Shown here: one piece after another, positions 9,022 through 17,596 of the stretch
Numbering within the stretch: position 1 is the first letter of the stretch
Layout: the number at the start of each line of letters is the position of its first letter
Source: JANWHQ01 sp963775275
GTDB taxonomy: Bacteria > Pseudomonadota > Alphaproteobacteria > Caulobacterales > Caulobacteraceae
Length of the DNA: 64,000 nucleotides
Assembly (NCBI GenBank): GCA_963775275.1
Contig: CAVZII010000005.1
Span: forward strand, 992,001 to 1,056,000
Direction of reading: 5' to 3'
The notes under the pieces: model-generated
Told to the model about the DNA's origin: nothing
Database searches by the model: none
Seen by the model: only the letters and a program-made list of their open reading frames with translations
Translations under genes and position numbers: made by a program

Positions 9022-9459
9022 ATGGAGTCCGAACGCACCGACGCCGCCGTCATCGCCGACCGCCTGCACTCTGCGGCGATCCATCTGCTGAGGCGGCTGC
9101 GCCGGACCGACGCCGACGCCGGACTGACCGGCCCCCAGGCCTCGGCCCTGTCGGTGCTGGTCTTCGGCGGCGCCGCCAGCCTGAAGGACCTGGCGGCGGC
9201 CGAGCAGGTGCGCGCCCCGACCATGTCGCGCCTGGTGTCAGACCTGGAGGCGCTGGGGCTCGTCGAGCGGCGGCCATCGCAGACGGACGCGCGGGCCGTC
9301 CGCATCGCGGCCACGGACCGAGGCCGCGCGGTGCTTGATCAGGCGCGCATCGCGCGGCTCGGGCGGCTGACCGCCCAGGTGGCCAGGCGCACGCCCGAGG
9401 AGCGCGAACTGCTGACGCAGGCGGCCGATCTGCTGGCCCGGATCGCCGCGGAGGCGTGA
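9022..9459 (+). CDS. MarR-family transcriptional regulator
   Basis: A roughly 145-residue winged-helix protein. The DNA-binding part runs LKDLAAAEQVRAPTMSRLVSDLEALGLVERR, then the wing with QTDARAVRIAATDRGR, the classical MarR sequence. Flanking N- and C-terminal helices should form the dimer. A GTG at 9007 in frame directly abuts the operator palindrome. The ATG at 9022 is preferred because it leaves a short leader after the operator. It probably represses itself and the divergent VOC gene. Confidence 0.88.
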   Translation: MESERTDAAVIADRLHSAAIHLLRRLRRTDADAGLTGPQASALSVLVFGGAASLKDLAAAEQVRAPTMSRLVSDLEALGLVERRPSQTDARAVRIAATDRGRAVLDQARIARLGRLTAQVARRTPEERELLTQAADLLARIAAEA

Positions 9460-9465
9460 CGCCGG

Positions 9466-10434
9466 TCAGGCGCCGAAGTGGTCGCGATACCAGCGGACGA
9501 AGCGAGGGATCCCCTCCTCCAGCGGAACCTTGGGGCCGTAGCCGCAGAGCGCCTGGAGCCGGGTGATGTCGGCGAAGGTCGAGGTCACGTCCCCAGGCTG
9601 CATCGGCCGCATCACCTTGCGCGCCTTGCGCCCGATCGCCTCCTCCAGGATCTCGATCATGCGCAGCAGGCCCACCGGACGCGCGTCGCCGATGTTGAGG
9701 ATCCGGTTCTCGGCCGCCGACGGCGGCCGGTCGAGGGCGCCAAGGACCCCGTCCACGATGTCGTCGATGTAGGTGAAGTCGCGGGCCATGCGGCCCTGGC
9801 CGAACACCTCGATCGGCTCGCCCGCCAGGATGTTCCTTGTAAAGATGAAATAGGCCATGTCCGGACGGCCCCAGGGCCCGTAGACGGTGAAGAACCGCAG
9901 GCCCGTCTGGGGCATGCCATAGAGCCGGGCGTAGGCGCCGCTCATCATCTCGTCCGCCTGCTTGGTGGCGGCATAGAGCGACGCGGGCGCGCTCAGGGGC
10001 TCGTCCTCGCGGAACGCCGCCCCGTCTGCCGGACGGTCGCCGTAGATCGAGCTGGAGGAGGCGTAGACGAGGTGCTCCAGTCCCTCGATCCGCCGGCAGG
10101 CCTCCAGAACCGAAAGATGGCCGCGCAGGTTCGAGCGCTCGTAGGCGTATGGGTTCTCGATCGAGTGGCGCACGCCGGCCTGGGCGGCGAGATGGACGAT
10201 CCGCCGCGCGCCGCAATCCTGAACCAGCGTCCCGAACGCCTCGGCGTCGGCGACGTCCATCTGCACGAAACGGAAGCCGGGCTTCTCGGCCAGCGCCTGC
10301 AGCCTGGCCCGCTTGAGCCCCGGGTCGTAGTAGGCGTTGAGGTCGTCCACGCCGACGACCTCCTCGCCCCGACCCAAAAGCGCCAAGGCGACGAATTGCC
10401 CGATGAAGCCGGCCGCGCCGGTCACGATGATCAC
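9466..10434 (-). CDS. NAD-dependent epimerase/dehydratase (UDP-glucuronate 4-epimerase-like)
   Basis: A short-chain dehydrogenase-type sugar nucleotide epimerase of 322 residues. The Rossmann motif GAAGFIG lies at residues 7-13, the active-site YAATK near 149, and SSSSIYG and TVYGPWGRPDMA are typical of UDP-glucuronate 4-epimerases of capsule and LPS loci. The GTG start at 10434 overlaps the stop of the upstream hydrolase gene (GTGA) and begins two residues before the Rossmann strand; longer open frame is read-through. With galU and the glycosyltransferase nearby it probably serves surface polysaccharide synthesis. Confidence 0.88.
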   Translation of the reverse strand: MIIVTGAAGFIGQFVALALLGRGEEVVGVDDLNAYYDPGLKRARLQALAEKPGFRFVQMDVADAEAFGTLVQDCGARRIVHLAAQAGVRHSIENPYAYERSNLRGHLSVLEACRRIEGLEHLVYASSSSIYGDRPADGAAFREDEPLSAPASLYAATKQADEMMSGAYARLYGMPQTGLRFFTVYGPWGRPDMAYFIFTRNILAGEPIEVFGQGRMARDFTYIDDIVDGVLGALDRPPSAAENRILNIGDARPVGLLRMIEILEEAIGRKARKVMRPMQPGDVTSTFADITRLQALCGYGPKVPLEEGIPRFVRWYRDHFGA

Positions 10435-11213
10435 GTCCCGCCCCCCATGCCGGCGCCGCCTCCGAGATCCGCGAGCTCGCCCGCCGCGGCGACGATCCGG
10501 ACGAGATCCTGCGGCCGGGACAGGCGATGGTCGCCGTCCTTGATCAGGCTGAACACCGCGTCCAGGCTCTCGATCGCCTGGAACAGCTCCAGCGCATGGC
10601 TCCAGGGCACATCCTCGTCCCGCCCGCCCTGAAGGATGCGGACCGGCGCTTCGATCCCGACCGGCGCGCCCAGGATCGACCACCGGGCGCCGTCCTCGAT
10701 CAGCGCGCGGCTGATCGCGATGCCGCCCTCTTCGTACGGCGACGGCCGTGTCCAGGCGCCGCGCTCCATGATCTCGCCGCGTTGGGCTTCGGACAGCGCC
10801 GGCCAGATCAGCTTGTCGGTGAAGTCCGGGGCCGGCGCGATCAGCACGAGCCCCTTGACCCGCTCGGGCCTGGCCAGGGCGACCAGACAGGCGATCCAGC
10901 CGCCCATGGAGGAGCCGACGAGCACGGCCTCGCCCTGGACAAGCTCGTCCAGGACCGCCATGGCGTCCTCGCGCCAGCGCGTGATGGTTCCCCGGGCGAA
11001 CGCGCCCGAGGACCGTCCGTGACCGAAGTAGTCGAACCTCACGAAGCCGCGGCCGTCCTTGCGGGCCCAGTCCGCCAAGGCCTGCGCCTTGGTCCCGGCC
11101 ATATCCGAGGCGAAGCCGCCGAGCCAAACCACCGTGGGCCCGCGGCCGGCGACGCGGCGCCAGGCCAGGCGCTCGCCGTCCGCTCTGTGAAGAACGCCTT
11201 CATCCTCGCTCAT
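10431..11213 (-). CDS. Alpha/beta hydrolase
   Basis: A 260-residue alpha/beta hydrolase fold protein. It has an oxyanion-hole region WLGGFASDM, the nucleophile elbow GSSMGG near residue 107, an acid-bearing QGGRDEDVP and the catalytic His in KDGDHRLS near the end. The ATG at 11213 is chosen because GCGAGGA lies just before it; ATGs at 11231 and 11252 would extend it toward or into the divergent glycosyltransferase start. The sequence resembles the small esterase-like partner found beside sugar genes in alphaproteobacteria. Substrate unknown. Coupled to the epimerase by a 4-base overlap. Confidence 0.83.
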   Translation of the reverse strand: MSEDEGVLHRADGERLAWRRVAGRGPTVVWLGGFASDMAGTKAQALADWARKDGRGFVRFDYFGHGRSSGAFARGTITRWREDAMAVLDELVQGEAVLVGSSMGGWIACLVALARPERVKGLVLIAPAPDFTDKLIWPALSEAQRGEIMERGAWTRPSPYEEGGIAISRALIEDGARWSILGAPVGIEAPVRILQGGRDEDVPWSHALELFQAIESLDAVFSLIKDGDHRLSRPQDLVRIVAAAGELADLGGGAGMGGGT

Positions 11214-11251
11214 GGCGTCCTCGCCCGCCATTTTGTAGACACGGGTTCGCA

Positions 11252-12220
11252 ATGAAGACGATTTCCAGGGTTCTGGTCATCAAGCTGGGCGGGATCGGGG
11301 AGTTCGTCCTGTCCCTGCCGGCGATGAAGAAGATTCGCGAGGCCCATCCCAAGGCCCATATCACCCTTTTGACGACGCCGCGCTTCGAGCAGCTCGCCCA
11401 GTCCAGCCGCTATTTCAACCATGTGGAGGCCTTCGAGGACGAAGGCGGCCTGGGCTGGGCCATGACGCTGGCCCGATGGATCAAGCGCGCTCGCTTCGAC
11501 CGGGTCTACGACCTGGAGACCTCGGCGAAGACCAACATGGTGTTCCAGTCGCTGAGGCCCTTCCCGCCGCAATGGTCGGGGACGGCGCCGGGCTGCGCCC
11601 TGCCGCATCGCAATCCCGCCCGCGCGCGCATGCATGTGCTGGAGCGCCAAGCCGAACAGCTCAAGCAGGCGGGCATATGGCCCGATGCGCTCACCGCGCC
11701 CGGCGAGGCTCCCGCGCCGGACCTCAGCTGGGTGGTCAAGCTCGCTCCGGCTCAGCGCCCGGCGCCCGGCGCCAGCAAGCCCCGGCCCTATGTGCTGATC
11801 GCGCCCGGCGGCTCGGCCAAGCCGGAGAAGATCTGGCCGGTCGAGCACTTCGCGGACCTCGCCGGCCGCCTGGCCGAAGAGGGCTTCGACATCGTGATCG
11901 TGGGCGGGCCCGAGGAGAGCGCCCTGGCTCGCGCAATCCAGCGCGTCGCCCGCCATGCGCGCGACCTGACCGGGCGCACGGACTTCGCCCAGCTGGCGGT
12001 CCTGGGCGCGCGGGCCGCGCTGGGCGTGGGCAACGACTCGGGCCCGACCCACCTGATGGCCGCCGCCGGGGCCCCCACGATCGCGCTGTTCTCCAAGGCC
12101 ACCGATCCGGATCTCGCCGCGCCCAGGGGCTACGTCGCCATCCTGAGCAGCGCCAAGCTGACGGATCTGCCGGTGAGCCAAGTCCTGCAAACCGCGCGCG
12201 TTATGGCCCGCCCCGCTTGA
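11252..12220 (+). CDS. Glycosyltransferase family 9 (heptosyltransferase-like)
   Basis: A 322-residue GT-B protein of the ADP-heptose:LPS heptosyltransferase family. It has VLVIKLGGIGEFVLSLPAM at the N-terminus with the Rossmann-like acceptor domain, and donor-domain motifs APGGSAKPEKIWPVEHFADL and GNDSGPTHLMAAAGAPTIALF. GT9 enzymes extend the LPS inner core at the inner membrane's cytoplasmic face. Acceptor and sugar are not determinable. It diverges from the hydrolase/epimerase pair and ends shortly before infC. Confidence 0.9.
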   Translation: MKTISRVLVIKLGGIGEFVLSLPAMKKIREAHPKAHITLLTTPRFEQLAQSSRYFNHVEAFEDEGGLGWAMTLARWIKRARFDRVYDLETSAKTNMVFQSLRPFPPQWSGTAPGCALPHRNPARARMHVLERQAEQLKQAGIWPDALTAPGEAPAPDLSWVVKLAPAQRPAPGASKPRPYVLIAPGGSAKPEKIWPVEHFADLAGRLAEEGFDIVIVGGPEESALARAIQRVARHARDLTGRTDFAQLAVLGARAALGVGNDSGPTHLMAAAGAPTIALFSKATDPDLAAPRGYVAILSSAKLTDLPVSQVLQTARVMARPA

Positions 12221-12249
12221 TCGGGACCGCGGCCTTGGTCATATATGAT
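12217..12249 (+). promoter_or_regulatory. Possible infC promoter
   Basis: TTGATC at 12217 and the AT-rich TATATGAT at 12242-12249, in the short gap before infC. The spacing is about 19 bases, longer than ideal, so this is only a candidate. Confidence 0.3.
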
Positions 12250-12311
12250 GCGGGTCGGCTCAAGCTGTTCGCCGGCCTATTCCACGTCAACAGCTCCAGG
12301 AGAGCCTGCCT

Positions 12312-12845
12312 ATTCGTCGCCCCATGCCCGCGCCGCCGTCCAAGGACGGCCCCCGTATCAATGAAGACATCCGCGTCCCGCGGGTTCTGCTGATCGACCA
12401 GCATGGCGAGAAACAGGGGATAATGCCCACCTCCGCGGCCATGGAAGCCGCCGAGGAAGCTGGTCTCGATCTCGTCGAAGTCTCCCCCAACTCCGACCCT
12501 CCGGTCTGCAAGATCCTGGACTACGGCAAGTACAAGTTCCAGGAGCAGAAGAAGAAGGCCGAAGCCCGCAAGCGGCAGAAGGTCGTCGAGGTCAAGGAGA
12601 TCAAGCTGCGGCCCAACATCGACATCCACGATTACGAGGTGAAGGCCAAGGCCATGCACCGGTTCTTCGAGGAGGGCGACAAGGTCAAGGTGACCTTGCG
12701 GTTCAGGGGCCGGGAGATGGCGCACCCCGAACTCGGCATGAAGCTGCTGCAACAGGTGCGCGTGGAGTTCGAGCCAGTCGCCAAGGTCGAGTACGAGCCC
12801 CGGATGGAAGGCCGCCAGATGATCATGATCCTGGCGCCGCGGTAG
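12312..12845 (+). CDS. infC: Translation initiation factor IF-3, ATT start codon
   Basis: Binds the 30S subunit, checks start codon and initiator tRNA and blocks premature 50S joining. It reads GPRINEDIRVPRVLLID in the N-domain, the lysine-rich linker QEQKKKAEARKRQK, and VTLRFRGREMAHPELGMKLL in the C-domain. AGGAG at 12298-12302 lies nine bases before ATT 12312, giving IRRPMPAPPSKDGPR, whereas the first ATG (12324) is about 21 bases from the ribosome site. IF-3 genes classically use ATT, through which IF-3 represses its own synthesis. With the ATT the protein has 177 residues. It opens the translation cluster with rpmI, rplT and pheST downstream. Confidence 0.93.
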   Translation: MRRPMPAPPSKDGPRINEDIRVPRVLLIDQHGEKQGIMPTSAAMEAAEEAGLDLVEVSPNSDPPVCKILDYGKYKFQEQKKKAEARKRQKVVEVKEIKLRPNIDIHDYEVKAKAMHRFFEEGDKVKVTLRFRGREMAHPELGMKLLQQVRVEFEPVAKVEYEPRMEGRQMIMILAPR

Positions 12846-12961
12846 CGGGCCTCAGGCCGCGGCGCGGGCGTCTGCGCCGCTCACGCGCTCCCATCTTCGC
12901 CATCGACCCAAGCGCGGCGCGGCGGCCGCAGGGCCGCCGGCCTCGCGCCCCGGCCTTCGGG

Positions 12962-13135
12962 TCAGGCGGCCAGACCCGCCCCGGTTCGACCATGAACCGC
13001 GGCCTCTGACGTCTGCGCCGGCTTGTAGTCGCTGCGGCGCGCGCGCGTGTACCACATGCCCCAGGCGAGCAGGACCATCAGGGTGGCCATGCTCACAACC
13101 ACCAGGCCGACATAGGCCATCTGCAACGTCGACAT
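12962..13135 (-). CDS. Small single-span membrane protein
   Basis: A 57-residue protein starting MSTLQMAYVGLVVVSMATLM. One long hydrophobic segment covers about residues 6-27 and ends with WYTRARRSD, giving a positively charged cytoplasmic tail of about 30 polar residues. GAGGAG lies six bases before ATG 13135, a strong ribosome site that favours a real gene. It runs opposite to infC and rpmI in the gap between them. Function unknown. Confidence 0.6.
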   Translation of the reverse strand: MSTLQMAYVGLVVVSMATLMVLLAWGMWYTRARRSDYKPAQTSEAAVHGRTGAGLAA

Positions 13136-13354
13136 CGATCGCTCCTCTGCGGACCGAAGGGAGCGTGTCGAAGAAACCGCGGGCGAGCCTTGATGCAGCT
13201 CAAGGCGCGGATCGGCCGAGCCGTCCGCGCGCTGAAGCCGCTCGGCGAGCAGACGTGAGTCTCTGCCTTGGGCCGGCTTTTCCCCTATCAGCCCCGCTCT
13301 TCCGGTCGCCTGGCCCGATGGCATGCCAGGGCGGCCTGCAACGCCAGAGTAGGA

Positions 13355-13370
13355 CGGAGCCTCGGCTCCG
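13355..13370 (+). promoter_or_regulatory. Short hairpin before rpmI
   Basis: CGGAGCC at 13355-13361 pairs with GGCTCCG at 13364-13370 over a two-base loop, eight bases before the rpmI start. It overlaps the place where a ribosome site would be, and no good Shine-Dalgarno sequence is visible. In other bacteria L20 represses the rpmI-rplT operon through leader structure; whether this hairpin does so is unknown. Confidence 0.35.
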
Positions 13371-13377
13371 CGGGAAA

Positions 13378-13578
13378 ATGCCGAAACTGAAGACCAAGTC
13401 GGGCGTGAAGAAGCGCTTCAAGGTCACCGCCACCGGCAAGGTGAAGGTGGGCGTGGCCGGCAAGCGTCACCGCCTCATCAGCCACAACGCCAAGTACATC
13501 CGCCAGAACCGGGGGACCAAGGTCCTCACGGATCAGGACGCCAAGCACGTCAAGAGCTGGGCGCCGTACGGCCTGTGA
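13378..13578 (+). CDS. rpmI: 50S ribosomal protein L35
   Basis: A 66-residue basic protein beginning MPKLKTKSGVKKRFKVTATG with HRLISHNAKYIRQNRG in the middle, the complete L35 signature. It is a late-assembling 50S protein. The ATG at 13378 gives the standard length; the 71-codon upstream extension of the frame is not homologous. Followed 21 bases later by rplT, the usual L35-L20 operon. Confidence 0.96.
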   Translation: MPKLKTKSGVKKRFKVTATGKVKVGVAGKRHRLISHNAKYIRQNRGTKVLTDQDAKHVKSWAPYGL

Positions 13579-13599
13579 TCCGGATCGAGGTGAATTGAC

Positions 13600-13956
13600 A
13601 TGGCGCGCGTGAAGAGGGGCGTCGTCGCCCACGCCCGGCACAAGAAGGTTCTGGAGCAGGCCAAGGGCTTCTACGGCCGGCGCAAGAACACCATCCGTGC
13701 GGCCAAGGCCGCGGTGGACCGCGCGGGGCAGTACGCCTATCGCGACCGCAAGGTCCGCAAGCGCTCCTTCCGCGCCCTGTGGATCCAGCGGATCAACGCG
13801 GCGGCGCGGCTGGAAGGCATGACCTACTCGCGATTTATCCACGGCCTTGAACAGGCCGGGATCGATATCGACCGCAAGGTGCTGGCCGATATCGCAGGCG
13901 CCGATCCCGCCGCGTTCAAGGCCATCGCCGACAAGGTTCGCGCCGCGCTGGCCTGA
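13600..13956 (+). CDS. rplT: 50S ribosomal protein L20
   Basis: A 118-residue protein starting MARVKRGVVAHARHKKVLEQ, with GFYGRRKNTIRAAK and ALWIQRINAAARLEGMTYS, the canonical L20 sequence. L20 binds 23S rRNA early in 50S assembly and in many bacteria represses its own operon. A factor-independent terminator follows 35 bases downstream. Confidence 0.97.
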   Translation: MARVKRGVVAHARHKKVLEQAKGFYGRRKNTIRAAKAAVDRAGQYAYRDRKVRKRSFRALWIQRINAAARLEGMTYSRFIHGLEQAGIDIDRKVLADIAGADPAAFKAIADKVRAALA

Positions 13957-13990
13957 CGTTTCCAAGGAGATTTCCTTCCTGGACCGCAAG

Positions 13991-14022
13991 AGCCCTCCGG
14001 CGAAGCCGCCTGAGGGCTTTTT
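13991..14022 (+). terminator. Intrinsic terminator between rplT and pheS
   Basis: AGCCCTC at 13991-13997 pairs with GAGGGCT at 14012-14018, and an inner CGGC/GCCG extends the stem. A T run at 14018-14022 follows directly. It ends rplT transcription or, if transcription continues, could act as an attenuator for pheST. No phenylalanine-rich leader peptide was found. Confidence 0.8.
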
Positions 14023-14055
14023 GCTGATCATCGTTCCGGGATAGGAACACGACAG

Positions 14056-15168
14056 ATGACCGACCTTTCCGAACTCGAAGCCGAGCTGGCCGCCAAGGTC
14101 GCCGCGGCGGCCGACCTCGCGGCGCTCGACGAGGCGCGCGTGGCCGCGCTCGGCAAGCAGGGCTCGATCTCGGCCTTGCTCAAGACGCTCGGGACCATGT
14201 CGCCCGAGGAGCGCCGGATCCGGGGCCCGGAGATCAATGGCCTGAAGGACCGGATCACGACCGCCGTCGCCGAGCGCAAGGCTGCGCTGGAGGACGCGGC
14301 GCTGGAGGCCCAGCTCGCGGCCGAGACCCTCGACCTCTCCCTGCCCGCCCCGACCCGGCGCAAGGGCTCGGTCCATCCCACCCTGCAGGTGATGGACGAG
14401 ATGATCATGATCTTCGCCGAGCTCGGCTTCGCCGTCGCCGAGGGGCCGGACATCGAAGACGACTTCCACAACTTCACCGCCCTGAACTTCCCGCCCAAGC
14501 ACCCTGCCCGGGAGGTGCACGACACCTTCTTCTTCCGCGAGAAGCCCGACGGGGAACGCAGGCTCCTGCGCACCCACACGAGCCCGGTGCAGATCCGTGT
14601 CATGCGCAAGACCAATGAGCCGCCGGGCCCGCCCCAGTTCGCCTCGGCCCAGGAGCCGCCGATCCGGGTGGTCATCCCGGGCCGGACCTACCGCAAGGAT
14701 TCCGACCAGACCCACACCCCCATGTTCCACCAGATGGAGGGGCTGGTGATCGACCGCGGCATCCACATGGGCCACCTGAAGTGGACGCTGGAGACCTTCG
14801 TCGCGCGCTTCTTCGAGATCGACAGCGTCAAGGCGCGCTTCCGGCCGCACTACTTCCCCTTCACCGAGCCCTCGGCGGAGATGGACATCCAGTGCGACCG
14901 GTCCGGCGGCGGCATCAGGATCGGCCAGGGCTCGCAGTGGCTCGAGATCCTGGGCTGCGGGATGGTGCACCCGAATGTGTTGCGCAACTGCGGCCTGGAT
15001 CCCGACGAGTGGCAGGGCTTCGCCTTCGGCATGGGGATCGATCGCCTGGCCATGCTCAAGTACGGCATGCCGGACCTTCGCGACATGTTCGCCGCGGACG
15101 TGCGCTGGCTGGCCCACTACGGCTTCTCGGCGTTCGACGCGCCGAGCCCGGCCACGGGCCTGAGCTGA
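14056..15168 (+). CDS. pheS: Phenylalanyl-tRNA synthetase alpha subunit
   Basis: Catalytic subunit of the alpha2-beta2 enzyme that charges tRNA-Phe. The N-terminal coiled-coil arm occupies about residues 1-90. Class II motifs follow: motif 2 with TSPVQIRVM and GRTYRKDSDQTHTPMFHQMEG, and motif 3 as GFAFGMGIDRLAMLKYG near residues 320-335. Length 370 is slightly above the family norm. It starts 33 bases after the terminator and is followed 13 bases later by pheT. Confidence 0.97.
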   Translation: MTDLSELEAELAAKVAAAADLAALDEARVAALGKQGSISALLKTLGTMSPEERRIRGPEINGLKDRITTAVAERKAALEDAALEAQLAAETLDLSLPAPTRRKGSVHPTLQVMDEMIMIFAELGFAVAEGPDIEDDFHNFTALNFPPKHPAREVHDTFFFREKPDGERRLLRTHTSPVQIRVMRKTNEPPGPPQFASAQEPPIRVVIPGRTYRKDSDQTHTPMFHQMEGLVIDRGIHMGHLKWTLETFVARFFEIDSVKARFRPHYFPFTEPSAEMDIQCDRSGGGIRIGQGSQWLEILGCGMVHPNVLRNCGLDPDEWQGFAFGMGIDRLAMLKYGMPDLRDMFAADVRWLAHYGFSAFDAPSPATGLS

Positions 15169-15181
15169 CGGAGGGACGGCG

Positions 15182-17572
15182 ATGAAGTTCACCCTCTCCT
15201 GGCTCAAGGACCACCTCGAGACCCACGCCTCGGTCGCCGAGATCGTCGACGCCATGACCATGGCGGGCCTCGAGGTCGAGCACGTCGATGATCCCGCCGA
15301 GGCCTTCGCCGCCTTCTCGGTCGCCCGGATCGTCGAGGCCAGGCCGCACCCCAACGCCGACCGCCTGCGGGTCTGCCAGGTCGAGACCAAGGACGGACTG
15401 AAGGAGATCGTGTGCGGCGCCCCCAATGCGCGCGCGGGGCTCGTGACCGTCTATGCCCCGATCGGGGCCCATATCCCCGGCACGGGGATCACGCTGGAGG
15501 CCCGTGCGGTCCGCGGCGTGATCTCCAACGGCATGATGTGCTCGGCCCGGGAGCTCGAGCTCGGCGAGGACCATGCCGGCATCATGGAGCTCGATCCGGA
15601 GCTGGCCGTCGGGACCCCGGCCGCCGCGGCGCTGGGCCGCGAGGCTGTGATCGACTTCGAGGTCACGCCCAACCGGCCCGACTGGCTGGGCGTGGACGGC
15701 ATCGCGCGCGATCTGGCCGCCGCGGGCGTCGGCCGGCTGAAGGACCTGTCGGTCCAGCCCGTCGCCGGCGCCTTCCCCTGCCCCATCGAGATCCGCATCG
15801 ACGGATCGGGCGCCTGTGCGATGTTCGCCGGCCGCGTGGTGCGCGGGCTGAGGAACGGGCCATCGCCGGACTGGCTGAAGGCCAAGCTCGTCTCCATCGG
15901 GCTTCGGCCGATCAACGCCCTGGTCGACATCACCAACCTGCTGACCCACGACCGGGCGCGGCCGCTGCACGTCTACGATGCGAAGAGGCTGCAGGGCGGC
16001 TTCGTCGAGGCCCGGCTCGGCCGGCCCGGAGAGACGGTCCTGGCGCTGGACGGCAAGACCTACGACGCCGCGGGCGAGGCCTGCGTCATCGCCGACGGCT
16101 CCGGCGCGATCGGCCTGGGCGGCGTGATGGGCGGCGAATCGACAGGCTCGTCGCTCGAGACCACCGACGTCTTCATCGAGGCGGCCTACTTCGACCCGAT
16201 CCGCACCGCCGAGACCGGCCGGCGCCTCGGACTGATCTCGGACGCCCAGTACCGCTTCGCCCGGGGCGTCGATCCCGGCTTCGTCGTCCCGGGGCTGGAG
16301 CTGGCGACCCGGCTGGTGCTGGAGCTGTGCGGCGGGGAGGCTTCCGAGGTTATGGTCGCCGGCGCCCCGCCGGCGCCGCCCTCCCCCGTCGACTTCGACC
16401 CGGCCTATGTGCACCGTCTCTCGGGCCTGTCGATCGGCCGCGAGGGCGTGGTCGAGATTCTGCAGAAGCTTGGCTTCGACGTGGAGGGCCGCGGGCCGCG
16501 CCTGCACGTCCAGCCGCCAAGCTGGCGAAGGGATGTCGAGGGCAAGGCAGACCTCGTCGAGGAGGTGGCGCGCATCGCCGGCTACGGCGCCCTGCCGTCC
16601 GAGCCCCTGCCAGAGACGCCGCCGACGCCCGGCGGCGTCCTGACGGCGCGCCAGGCCCGCATCGCCACGGCGCGCCGCGCCCTGGCGGCGCTGGGCTACC
16701 AGGAGGCGGCGACATGGTCCTTCACGTCCAGGGCCACAGCCGAGCGTTTCGGCGGCGGCCAGGACGAGCTGGTCCTGGCCAATCCGATCGCCGCGGAGCT
16801 GGACTGCATGCGGCCATCGACCCTGCCGAACCTGATCCAGGCCGTGGGTCGCAACGCCGACCGCGGCTTCGAGGACGCCGCCCTCTTCGAGGTCGGCCCA
16901 GTGTTCGCCGGCGACCGGCCCGCGGACCAGCGCACCTCGGTGGGCGCGGTTCTGGCGCCGCATCCGCCGCGAGGCTGGGACGGGCGCGGGGGCGAGGGCC
17001 TGTTCTCGCTGAAGGGCGACCTGTTGGCGCTGTTGGACGAGCTCGGGGTCTCGACCTCCTCGCTCCAGCTGGTCCAAGGCCAGTGCGCGCCCTGGTGGCG
17101 GCCGGGCCAGTGCGCGCGCCTGCAGCTCGGCCCCAAGGCCATCCTCGCCGAGCTCGGCCAGATCCACCCGACCGTGCTCAAGGCCCTGGACGTGGAAGGT
17201 CCGATCTACGCCTTCGAGGCCTGGATCGAGGCCCTGCCCGAACAGAAGCGCAAGGCCGGCAAGACCCGCCCGCCGTTCCAGGCCTCGAGCCTGATGCCGC
17301 TGAGCCGCGACTTCGCCTTCGTGGTGGACCGCGACCGGGCCGCCGGCGACCTGGTCCGCGCGGTGCTGGGCGCCGACCGCGCCCTGATCGCGGGAGCGCG
17401 GGTATTCGACGTCTATGAGGGCCCCGGCGTGCGCGAGGGCGGCAAGTCGGTCGCCATCGAGGCGACTATCCAGCCCAGGGACAAGACCCTCACCGACGCC
17501 GAGATCGAGGCCTTGTGCGCCAGGATCGTCGCGGCCGCCGAAAAGGCCTGCGGCGCCAAGCTCCGCGCCTGA
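15182..17572 (+). CDS. pheT: Phenylalanyl-tRNA synthetase beta subunit
   Basis: The 796-residue tRNA-recognition and editing subunit. It begins MKFTLSWLKDHLETHASVAE. A tRNA-binding OB domain lies at about residues 40-150 (VCGAPNARAG), followed by the B3/B4 editing domain, B5, and a C-terminal ferredoxin-fold anticodon-binding domain with LMPLSRDFAFVVDRD and KSVAIEATIQPRDKTLTDAE. Length and domain order are standard. Directly downstream of pheS. Confidence 0.97.
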   Translation: MKFTLSWLKDHLETHASVAEIVDAMTMAGLEVEHVDDPAEAFAAFSVARIVEARPHPNADRLRVCQVETKDGLKEIVCGAPNARAGLVTVYAPIGAHIPGTGITLEARAVRGVISNGMMCSARELELGEDHAGIMELDPELAVGTPAAAALGREAVIDFEVTPNRPDWLGVDGIARDLAAAGVGRLKDLSVQPVAGAFPCPIEIRIDGSGACAMFAGRVVRGLRNGPSPDWLKAKLVSIGLRPINALVDITNLLTHDRARPLHVYDAKRLQGGFVEARLGRPGETVLALDGKTYDAAGEACVIADGSGAIGLGGVMGGESTGSSLETTDVFIEAAYFDPIRTAETGRRLGLISDAQYRFARGVDPGFVVPGLELATRLVLELCGGEASEVMVAGAPPAPPSPVDFDPAYVHRLSGLSIGREGVVEILQKLGFDVEGRGPRLHVQPPSWRRDVEGKADLVEEVARIAGYGALPSEPLPETPPTPGGVLTARQARIATARRALAALGYQEAATWSFTSRATAERFGGGQDELVLANPIAAELDCMRPSTLPNLIQAVGRNADRGFEDAALFEVGPVFAGDRPADQRTSVGAVLAPHPPRGWDGRGGEGLFSLKGDLLALLDELGVSTSSLQLVQGQCAPWWRPGQCARLQLGPKAILAELGQIHPTVLKALDVEGPIYAFEAWIEALPEQKRKAGKTRPPFQASSLMPLSRDFAFVVDRDRAAGDLVRAVLGADRALIAGARVFDVYEGPGVREGGKSVAIEATIQPRDKTLTDAEIEALCARIVAAAEKACGAKLRA

Positions 17573-17596
17573 CGCCCGTACGAGGCCGTGCCTGGC

